Below are positions 5,446-11,953 of a stretch of 11,953 bases of DNA, piece after piece; the first letter of the stretch is position 1; each line of letters begins with the position of its first letter. This stretch comes from Lachnospiraceae bacterium. Lineage in GTDB: Bacteria; Bacillota; Clostridia; Lachnospirales; Lachnospiraceae. The DNA is taken from the NCBI GenBank assembly GCA_900766915.1, contig CAAFXE010000073.1:1-11953 (forward strand). Direction: 5' to 3'. Under the pieces are notes generated by a model. That model was not told the origin of the DNA, searched no databases, and worked only from the letters and a program-made list of their open reading frames with translations. A program made the position numbers and the translations under genes.

Positions 5446-6639
5446 TTCAACAATCGGATTCTCATTTGTGAAATCATGTTCCAGATCACTATCATGTGAC
5501 ATGTATCCGCCCGTCATATCAGATAGGTAAGGATAATAATGAAATGTATCATCGGAGCAAATGGAAACGAACATCTCATGCTCAAAACCCGTAAGTACGG
5601 AGAAATACTTTCTATAAGAAAGTTCCCTCTCTTCCTTTATGCTCCTGTTTTCTCCATCCACCGGTTTCAAAATACCAACAATATTCTGTGTACCAATTTC
5701 TCTAAGCATAATAATTGGATACGGCAAATTAAAAAGTTCTATGCTTTCATCCTGATAACCATCCATTCTGTCGCAGCACAAAAGAAAATGGTATTCATCA
5801 AGGATTGATGAAGGATCAACTTCGATGTAATAGTAATGATTTTTCGGAGATCTCATTGACTCATAGTCTTCTTTGCTCTCGAAGAACAAGTATGTCATTG
5901 GATTATAATATCTGTGCATCACATGCAAATTATCTGCATGTGCATAATGTGCTTCTACATATGCCTTAGAAGAATTGAGTAAAGTGTCACAATAATTTAT
6001 TTTATTACGCAACACAATCAATGCATCTTCTTTCACATGTGGTCTACCATCTTTAGAAAACTCTGGTACACATACACTACCTTTAATTGAAAAAATATCA
6101 AATTTATTTTCTACATAAATTTGACGACGATGCTTCAACGTATTGTTAAAGTCAGCAATATATAAATAATCAGCAGACGTTGGAAGAGCGCTCACGTCTG
6201 CAATGAATTGCCCCGTGTATTCTGAAAACTCTGGCAATTTATTAATCACTTTTGTAAGTGATACTCTTTCCATCGGCACGCAGTCCTCAGCAAATAAACA
6301 AGCATTCAACCACTGAGCAAATGTATCGAAGAAATTATGTAATAAGCTTATAATTTCCATTGTCAGTTTATCCATCATTACTGTTGGCGAAACTTCCGTA
6401 CCGAAATAATCTACCGAATTCTTATGTGTTTTATATGTGCCCTTTCCTGTATTATGTGCGTCCTCAAAAACCTTTTCTACAACGCTTTTTTCGTTAGCTT
6501 GATACTGTGCAATTACCTTTTCCAGCGCAGAATAGCTGAGTTCCGCTAAATGCAGTTTATAGTCACATGCCTCAAAATACTGATAGGCATCGGCTACCTT
6601 TTTATCCTTCAGTAATTTCATAAGTTTGTAATCAGTCAT
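5431..6639 (-). CDS. Unassigned 402-residue soluble protein
   Basis: I chose ATG 6639 over the in-frame ATG 6645 because the AAGGAG ribosome site is seven bases from the former and only one from the latter. No signal peptide or membrane helix is evident. Residues about 1-170 are mainly helical, with a hydrophobic helix pair near 90-118 and the motif FNNTLKHRR near 164-172. N-x-x-x-K-H-R at the end of a helical bundle is reminiscent of HEPN-type domains, but the canonical RxxxxH is absent, so this is only a suggestion. The second half is mixed, rich in Tyr, His and acidic residues, and the C-terminus is acidic. It stands between a strong terminator (6775-6818) and the XRE gene, so it starts a new transcription unit. 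Product and role are unknown. Confidence 0.7.
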   Translation of the reverse strand: MTDYKLMKLLKDKKVADAYQYFEACDYKLHLAELSYSALEKVIAQYQANEKSVVEKVFEDAHNTGKGTYKTHKNSVDYFGTEVSPTVMMDKLTMEIISLLHNFFDTFAQWLNACLFAEDCVPMERVSLTKVINKLPEFSEYTGQFIADVSALPTSADYLYIADFNNTLKHRRQIYVENKFDIFSIKGSVCVPEFSKDGRPHVKEDALIVLRNKINYCDTLLNSSKAYVEAHYAHADNLHVMHRYYNPMTYLFFESKEDYESMRSPKNHYYYIEVDPSSILDEYHFLLCCDRMDGYQDESIELFNLPYPIIMLREIGTQNIVGILKPVDGENRSIKEERELSYRKYFSVLTGFEHEMFVSICSDDTFHYYPYLSDMTGGYMSHDSDLEHDFTNENPIVEEQVE

Positions 6640-6774
6640 CTGCATACTCCTTTCTTGACATATAGCAAATTAGCTCCTTTTCCATCAGTACATAGAGCAA
6701 TAAACTACCACTCACTATCATCTTGGATAATCGTATTTCCCTACATTCCTTGGGCAATGCCAACATGAATCGTG

Positions 6775-6818
6775 CTTAATAAACAACGGCGGCAAAGAAT
6801 CCCTCTGCCGCCATTGTT
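6775..6818 (-). terminator. Strong rho-independent terminator closing the HerA/GHKL/radical SAM operon
   Basis: On the minus strand AACAATGGCGGCA (6818-6806) pairs with TGCCGCCGTTGTT (6794-6782): thirteen pairs, one of them G-U, with an 11-base loop, followed by a T-rich tail. It begins 18 bases after the stop of the radical SAM gene. It separates the three-gene cassette from the 402-residue gene downstream. Confidence 0.88.
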
Positions 6819-6835
6819 CCGCTTATCCTTTTGAA

Positions 6836-8731
6836 TTAGTTGGCTTCTGCATCGTCACGAGTTATCTTATAGTAGTTCAAAACTGTGTTAATTTCCTCGT
6901 CGTTGCATTCATAATCGCCATCTTTAAATTTGTTGAGGGCAATGATTTTTTTCGCCTTAAGCAGCTTATCTTCGGGCAGTGCTGAAAATTTCTCCCACCA
7001 CTCGGTTGTTAAATCGCAATCATGTTTTGTCACCGTTGTATATCGGTTTGCCATTCTCGCTCTCAGGTCAGCATCATAAATTCTCCGATAGATAATAAAT
7101 GTCTCCGGCATCCATAGGATTTTCATAAACTCATCAACATCTCTTCCAAATGCTTCTTCGAAGAATTCTGTACCTCGACCAATCTTTCCTTTGGTCGAGT
7201 TAAGAACAGCCTGGACGGCACGGATGAATTTTCTGTTCCAATGCTCTCCGATAAAATCTCGATTCTTAAAAAAATCTTTATCGTTTATTGGATGGTATTT
7301 CATGGGGAACGAATAGATGTTTGCACCTAATTCATCACATAAATCCACATTCAATCTCAAACGATAATATAACTCTTCCGGTTTATCCTCAAAGTTATAT
7401 AGCAGATAGTTTGAAAGATTCTTAATACCACTCCCTACCGCAGTACGTACTGATTGCTCATAAATATCTCTCAGTTTCCAATGATCAAATGCAATACGCA
7501 GAGGATAGATGCTTACTTCTGCCAGTTTTTTCATATTGGCTGGAGTGATGAGCCGAGAGTCAATCCCTTGGTTGAAATCTACAATACGTTTACGCTTGGT
7601 TGGTTTATGTGTTTTTTCGTACAAAGGGCGCACATACTCGTCTAATTCCAAAATTCTTTCTTTAGATGCGGAGTAATAATTCAGGCAATGAGCTTGCTCC
7701 AAACGCATATATAGCTCTGTTTTCTCTACATCATCTTTTAACTTATCGATAATCTCTTTATAAATAGAAATTGCTTTTCGGATATATGCTCTGTCATTAT
7801 AAGAATCCCGCAGATTATTGATGGTGACTTCGTATTCATTAGGGGGAGTATATGTTGCATCCACACCAAAACCACATTCTTTGATCTCGTCAATAATTTG
7901 ATCATAGCAATTTGAAGCTAAAACATTATTATCAAGCAAAAGCAAATCTTTCCTTGCACCAAATCGTTTATCTGTGTGCTCAATTCTTTGCTTTAAGTTG
8001 ATATAATCACAATATTGAGGCTCTAACTTAGGTACAGCACAAAATTTGCATCTATTTACACATCCCCTGGTCATATATGCAAAATATGCGTTATTAGCAG
8101 GATATACGTAATCGATTTCTTCCAGAATTGAATAATCCAGCGGTAGTTCATCAATTATTAGTTTGTTTCCTGCATCGATGTCTCCAGGATGATTAAGAAG
8201 TCCAACAAAAGGATGTATTCCTGTTGCTTCATATACTTCATCAGGCAAAATAGACGACATTATTCCACCAACCATTACATCCGCTTCATTTTTACATAAT
8301 TGCTTTGCAAAATTGATAGTATCAATGGACACATCCCAGTAAAATGTAAAAAGTGTTGTGATGCCTACTTTATCAAACCTTGGCTTAGCAAAATACTCTT
8401 TATCCTTATATTTTTTTCGGTACTCCTTAACAACATCCAACACAAGATCATCTGCAAAGATTTCATCATTTTCCAAAATGGCATACTTTCCTAACTTTAT
8501 GAATGCAAACAATGTCGGATAGTAATCCTTCCAGAATACATCTGGAAAAACAACAGATAGGTGGTTGATTAAGTCTTCACAAATCAAATCTACGGCAAGC
8601 GAACGCATATCACCTTTATAAAAGCGCACATCGTCGCCAACCATACGATAGTAAGTCGCCAGTTTCATCAACCCCATAGGTGGGTATTTATTTTTGTAAT
8701 TTGGCTCAATGAGCAAAACTTTTCTGTTCAT
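6836..8731 (-). CDS. B12-binding-type radical SAM protein of unknown substrate
   Basis: A 631-residue protein. Residues 1-200 look like the Rossmann-type B12-binding domain of radical SAM enzymes: an N-terminal strand VLLIEP, then YPPMGLMKLATYYRMVGDDV, VGGIMSSILPDE near 154-165, and DELPLDYSILE near 194-204. The cluster motif CxxxCxxC is intact at C224, C228, C231 (RGCVNRCKFCAV), so a [4Fe-4S] cluster and S-adenosylmethionine cleavage are expected. After the first core strand (LLLLDNNVLAS) comes an insertion of about 95 charged residues (290-385); the barrel resumes at VDFNQGIDSRL and SIYPLRIAFDHWK. A further 150 helical residues form the C-terminus. No DxHxxG cobalamin motif is seen, so cobalamin use is uncertain. 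It starts six bases after the GHKL gene in the same operon. The substrate is not deducible; its neighbours suggest nucleic acid or protein modification. Confidence 0.9.
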   Translation of the reverse strand: MNRKVLLIEPNYKNKYPPMGLMKLATYYRMVGDDVRFYKGDMRSLAVDLICEDLINHLSVVFPDVFWKDYYPTLFAFIKLGKYAILENDEIFADDLVLDVVKEYRKKYKDKEYFAKPRFDKVGITTLFTFYWDVSIDTINFAKQLCKNEADVMVGGIMSSILPDEVYEATGIHPFVGLLNHPGDIDAGNKLIIDELPLDYSILEEIDYVYPANNAYFAYMTRGCVNRCKFCAVPKLEPQYCDYINLKQRIEHTDKRFGARKDLLLLDNNVLASNCYDQIIDEIKECGFGVDATYTPPNEYEVTINNLRDSYNDRAYIRKAISIYKEIIDKLKDDVEKTELYMRLEQAHCLNYYSASKERILELDEYVRPLYEKTHKPTKRKRIVDFNQGIDSRLITPANMKKLAEVSIYPLRIAFDHWKLRDIYEQSVRTAVGSGIKNLSNYLLYNFEDKPEELYYRLRLNVDLCDELGANIYSFPMKYHPINDKDFFKNRDFIGEHWNRKFIRAVQAVLNSTKGKIGRGTEFFEEAFGRDVDEFMKILWMPETFIIYRRIYDADLRARMANRYTTVTKHDCDLTTEWWEKFSALPEDKLLKAKKIIALNKFKDGDYECNDEEINTVLNYYKITRDDAEAN

Positions 8732-8737
8732 AGGGTA

Positions 8738-10288
8738 TTATCTCATCTCTTCTTTGATTTTCTCAATAATCTGTTCAGCAATATCCTTCGGCGCAATTTC
8801 GGTGATGATCGACAAAATCTTGCTTACGATTTTTCTCTCACTTCTTGATAACTTAGACATGCTGCTTGTAACAAATGTTTTTTTCTTGTCATCCTCAACA
8901 GTGATTGTAGTCTGTTCAGCCTCTTTCTTCAGTTTCTCAGAACCGTACTTTCGAGCAATGCTCTTGCGAACTTCGGACAGAGGGGAATCTGTATCGCTGG
9001 TATCCAGCTTATCCAAACGCTTGCGAGCCTCTTCAGCGGTCTTTTTTGCTTTGGCGATGTCATACTGAAGCTTCTGACGTTCTTCTTCGTTTACAAACCC
9101 TTGCTCTTTCTCTTTCTTCTTGTATTCCGAAACTTTAGCCAGGTATTCTTCTTGTCTCTTATAATCATTTTTTACCCTGTTTGCCTCATAATAAAGTTTG
9201 TGAAGAACATCGAAGAAATACTCTCGAAGCAGATCTTCAAATAACACACGAGTTTCGTTTTCATTAAAATAGTCACGCTGAGAATTTGGAATTAAGCCCT
9301 TACTAACAGCAAAAACTTCGCCCACGAAATAGTAATTGCCACGATTCTCTTTGAACAAATCCTGGAGAGCATCATCATTGCCCAATTGAATGTTGGAACT
9401 TCTTACTCGTAATCCTCGCATCGGATTTACTTTCGGAATTTGTTTTTCAAAGCGGGAAAGACCCACCCACATCCAAGCAATTAACGCTCCGTCCGCACTT
9501 CGGAAGTCCTTAAATTCCAAGCGGGAGATTTCGTCATAATTCTTCAGAATGGCACCACTCTGCTCTTTAAGCTTGGTCGTGTATTCCTTGAATATTTGAA
9601 ATCCGTTCACCCGAACACAATACTCATCAATTTTGTATCCAAGTTTCTGGGCATAGGTGTAGATGTGGCTGCGCATAATAAATGTGTTCTTATAAGGTAC
9701 AGGAATAACGAAACTAAGGTATTCCCGCACTTTCTTTTCATTAAGGAGGTCTGTATTTTCCTTGTTGATTTCAAACATCTCTACCTCAAAGTAATGCTCC
9801 TCTGTTTTTTCTTCATCGGTAGAGTAGGTTATGATTGCATCCCAGATTTCATCCAGGGTGTATTTCTTGTTTTCCACAAGCATTGCACGCATCTTCTGGG
9901 CGTCGCAAGTCATAATAGACTTCACATTTTCACCCAGATAACTCGTGGTAAATTTAAGGGTTTTACAGTATGCGAGTCCGCAAAGGCGTCCGATACCACG
10001 GAATCCTTTGTTTTTTCCAATTTCCTTATTGCTGTTAGCAATATCACCTACATCTTCAATAAACTCCTCGGCCTTTACGCCTGTAGCATTATCTTTGATG
10101 CTGATGTATCGCTTCTTTGTATCCGTGAAAATATCCACATTACCTTCACCGGGCGCCAAAATACCTAATGTGATTGCCAGATCGATTTGGTCACAAGCAT
10201 TCTGAATATATTCACGGAAGATAACCTTGGAGTCAGAGTACATACCCGTTGTAAGGTTATCGAGTATATTTTTTCCTACTGTTGCCAT
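8738..10288 (-). CDS. GHKL (Hsp90/MORC-like) ATPase with coiled coil
   Basis: A 516-residue protein from ATG 10288, with AAGGAGAT overlapping the end of the preceding gene. The GHKL fold is clear: N-box REYIQNACDQID with E26, N30 and D33, G1 box IKDNATG (D66, G70) and G2 lid GFRGIGR (95-101). The middle region carries RGLRVRSSNIQLGN near 291-304 and LIPNSQRDYF near 332-341, the pattern typical of Hsp90-like ATPases of the HATPase_c_3 (MORC-like) type. Residues about 365-430 form a long charged coiled coil, and a basic helical tail follows. Such proteins dimerise on ATP binding and act as clamps or switches on nucleic acid or partner proteins. Placed ten bases after the HerA-like gene and six before the radical SAM gene, it belongs to one operon. 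It is not HtpG, which is longer and has a different C-domain. Confidence 0.9.
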   Translation of the reverse strand: MATVGKNILDNLTTGMYSDSKVIFREYIQNACDQIDLAITLGILAPGEGNVDIFTDTKKRYISIKDNATGVKAEEFIEDVGDIANSNKEIGKNKGFRGIGRLCGLAYCKTLKFTTSYLGENVKSIMTCDAQKMRAMLVENKKYTLDEIWDAIITYSTDEEKTEEHYFEVEMFEINKENTDLLNEKKVREYLSFVIPVPYKNTFIMRSHIYTYAQKLGYKIDEYCVRVNGFQIFKEYTTKLKEQSGAILKNYDEISRLEFKDFRSADGALIAWMWVGLSRFEKQIPKVNPMRGLRVRSSNIQLGNDDALQDLFKENRGNYYFVGEVFAVSKGLIPNSQRDYFNENETRVLFEDLLREYFFDVLHKLYYEANRVKNDYKRQEEYLAKVSEYKKKEKEQGFVNEEERQKLQYDIAKAKKTAEEARKRLDKLDTSDTDSPLSEVRKSIARKYGSEKLKKEAEQTTITVEDDKKKTFVTSSMSKLSRSERKIVSKILSIITEIAPKDIAEQIIEKIKEEMR

Positions 10289-10298
10289 AATTATCTCC

Positions 10299-11816
10299 TT
10301 ACTTGAACTGTTTATATATCGGTTTCGGGAACTTTATGTTCAGTAAAGACCGGAAAATGGGATTCTGGATTATATATTCTCCTTGCTTCAGTCGGGTCAT
10401 CATTGTCTTGTAAACAGAAGGAATGCTCTTATAGTCACTCTTTGTTACTTCAATCGAATTCGTGCGGCCATAAGCGTGCGTTGAGCAGTTTCCAGTCACC
10501 CGATCATGAATGGCACTCCTAAATTGTTCCGCAGCAAACAGCACTACACCAAGAGAACGGCCTCTCTCAGCCACGTCCAAAACCTGTCTCAAAATAGGAG
10601 AATTCTTCGGAGTTTCCTTGGATGCGTACTTGTTAAGCTCGTCAATGAAAATGACAATTCTTGACGGTGGATTAACGCCTTCCTCACCAGCATATTGTCC
10701 TAATTGCAAGTCATAAATAGTTCGGATGGCATCACCAAATACATAAGCCTGCTTGTCCTCAGAGAGTTTTGCAATATCAATCACATGGACTTCATTCTTT
10801 TTAATGTACTTCAAAGCATCGCCAATACGGGTCTCCCCATCATCTTCACGCACATCCCTTGCGAAAATCTTATTATCCGTGATACTCTTGTTGATGATTC
10901 TGTAAAACTTGCGCCAGCTTGCAACCGGAATCTCTTTGTCCTTTCCAGCGTTGTCGGTAGAGCATTTCTTTTTCACTGCTTCAAGGAATCCCTGCCAATC
11001 ACTTACCTGGTTAAAATCGCCCTGGCCAGACATGATGTAGCTGATAATGGCTTCCATTGTCTGCGTGGAGTCATCAATGTTAGCAAACATCAGATCAAGA
11101 TTGTCCTTGTCATATTTGTATATGTATTTGAACTTCTTCGCCTTTTTCTTCTTGATGTTATCCTCGACCTCTTCTGGTGTCATATATGTGTTCCAGTGGC
11201 GAGTTTTCGGAATAGAGTAAGGATAATAATAGTGTACGTTCTTAAACGGCTCCGGAGCCAAGCCTAATTTCTCGTATTTTGCAAAAGTATCCTTTTTGGC
11301 TTCTTCCGGATTTCGTTCATCTGCAAAGTCATTGATCTGATCAATGGCAAGCAAGTCCTTTCCCTTAACATTGAACAAGACAAAGGCTACACTGTCCTCA
11401 TCCTCATTCTTCGGGTCTTTCTTCATGTAGCTGTCCTGAATTGCTTTAAGCAAAAACATAGCATAAGAAGTCTTGGAAGCAAGACCGGAGATACCCGAAA
11501 TGTTCAAATGGGCACCTTCCGGGCCAATAATAAATTTCGAGTTCAGATTAACAGGAAGCGTTACCTTTTCGCAGTCCTTGGTTCCCTCATACATTTCAAG
11601 ATACCCACACACCAACGGATTGCGAATATCATTTAATCCCAGAGCATAGTTGATCTCATCAGCCGTTGCCAGCATTACTTTGGCATTGCTCTGCAACGGA
11701 ATATAAATATTATCTGTATTACAAACAACCTTCGCTGTAACATAGTTCATTCCAACACGGAGTGTATTTTCTTCAGCATTGACATCGCCAAAATCGCTGG
11801 AAATGAAATTTGTCAA
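10299..11816 (-). CDS. HerA/FtsK-like ATPase, 5' end uncertain
   Basis: The frame ends at 10299; 505 residues are read from a TTG at 11816. The ATPase core is a HerA-type RecA fold: P-loop GISGLASKTS (108-117) after the typical IIGPEGAHLN strand, Walker B RIVIFIDELNKYA (386-398, D392/E393), then LDVAERGRSLGVVLFAAEQF with a sensor Gln and candidate arginine fingers, and HAYGR near 447-451. A 200-residue insertion follows the first half. HerA ATPases form hexamers that translocate DNA, usually partnered by a nuclease. The start is doubtful: TTG has no ribosome site, and the family-like sequence HITDAASFL continues upstream of it, but in-frame TAA codons occur about 60 bases up. The usual N-terminal HAS-barrel seems incomplete. 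It precedes the GHKL gene by ten bases. Confidence 0.88.
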   Translation of the reverse strand: MTNFISSDFGDVNAEENTLRVGMNYVTAKVVCNTDNIYIPLQSNAKVMLATADEINYALGLNDIRNPLVCGYLEMYEGTKDCEKVTLPVNLNSKFIIGPEGAHLNISGISGLASKTSYAMFLLKAIQDSYMKKDPKNEDEDSVAFVLFNVKGKDLLAIDQINDFADERNPEEAKKDTFAKYEKLGLAPEPFKNVHYYYPYSIPKTRHWNTYMTPEEVEDNIKKKKAKKFKYIYKYDKDNLDLMFANIDDSTQTMEAIISYIMSGQGDFNQVSDWQGFLEAVKKKCSTDNAGKDKEIPVASWRKFYRIINKSITDNKIFARDVREDDGETRIGDALKYIKKNEVHVIDIAKLSEDKQAYVFGDAIRTIYDLQLGQYAGEEGVNPPSRIVIFIDELNKYASKETPKNSPILRQVLDVAERGRSLGVVLFAAEQFRSAIHDRVTGNCSTHAYGRTNSIEVTKSDYKSIPSVYKTMMTRLKQGEYIIQNPIFRSLLNIKFPKPIYKQFK

Positions 11817-11953
11817 GAAACTGGCAGCATCCGTAATGTGAAGCGGCGAATTGTCAGCGGGGCAAACGGCACGTTATAATAGATGCTTTTACCTCTCTGA
11901 CTGCACTGCCAGTCTGAGAAAATCACGGTCTCTGCGGAGAAACGGCGCAATCT
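11817..11953. other. Right edge: disrupted HerA 5' region or end of an upstream gene
   Basis: On the minus strand one frame is open from the edge to a TGA at 11815-11813 (46 codons, overlapping the TTG of the HerA-like gene as TTGA), which would fit a coupled upstream gene. The HerA frame itself extends upstream as PLHITDAASFL, matching the family, until TAA codons near 11876. A third frame ends at a TAA near 11888, and a plus-strand frame is also open. The DNA right of about 11850 looks more GC-rich than the HerA gene. I cannot tell whether this is a neighbouring gene, a frameshift or a recombination junction. Confidence 0.35.

Noticed and set aside
6646..6774. Promoter for the 402-residue gene
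   Set aside because: Only weak pairs such as TTGCCC with TACGAT at 16 bases are present; none is good enough to report, although a promoter must exist downstream of the terminator.
9596..10168. A 190-codon plus-strand open frame
   Set aside because: It is antisense to the GHKL ATPase gene, whose N-box and G boxes are clear.
10704..11267. A 187-codon plus-strand open frame
   Set aside because: It is antisense to the HerA-like gene and has no ribosome site or recognisable motif.

Overview
The window looks like part of a mobilizable element from a low-GC Firmicute, most likely a gut Clostridia (Lachnospiraceae/Oscillospiraceae type). The evidence is AT-rich DNA, strong AGGAGG ribosome sites, a MobA/MobL relaxase paired with a DUF3847-like protein and a DUF3991/Toprim protein, and rho-independent terminators. 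Every convincing gene is on the minus strand, so transcription runs from high to low coordinates. No integrase, replication protein or resistance gene is visible, so whether this is an integrated element or a plasmid stays open.

Left block (1-2900), mobilization: a Toprim/DUF3991 protein cut by the window edge, a 500-residue MobQ-class relaxase, and a 99-residue DUF3847-like protein, tightly spaced as one operon. Just upstream is a hairpin-rich segment (2721-2897) ending in an inverted repeat plus a GTGCGCCCT core that closely resembles IncQ-type (RSF1010/R1162) oriT. I read this as the transfer origin.

Middle (2898-3785), about 0.9 kb without an intact gene: a minus-strand terminator, several perfect inverted repeats including a doubly nested symmetric palindrome, a 12-bp direct repeat, and two stretches that look like decayed coding sequence. 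Then come accessory genes: a small double zinc-ribbon protein and a single-pass membrane protein behind a good extended -10 promoter (3786-4489), an XRE-type DNA-binding protein with a long helical C-terminal domain (4527-5381), and a 402-residue protein I cannot assign (5431-6639).

Right block (6775-11816), the most interesting part: a compact, co-oriented cassette of a HerA/FtsK-like ATPase, a GHKL (Hsp90/MORC-like) ATPase with a coiled coil, and a B12-binding-type radical SAM protein, with gaps of 10 and 6 bases, closed by a strong terminator. I do not know a described system with this gene set. By analogy to other HerA and GHKL cassettes on mobile elements it could be a defence or DNA-processing system, but that is inference. 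The 5' end of the HerA-like gene is unclear: family-like sequence continues upstream of the TTG start until in-frame stops, so the gene may be truncated, frameshifted or rearranged close to the right edge.
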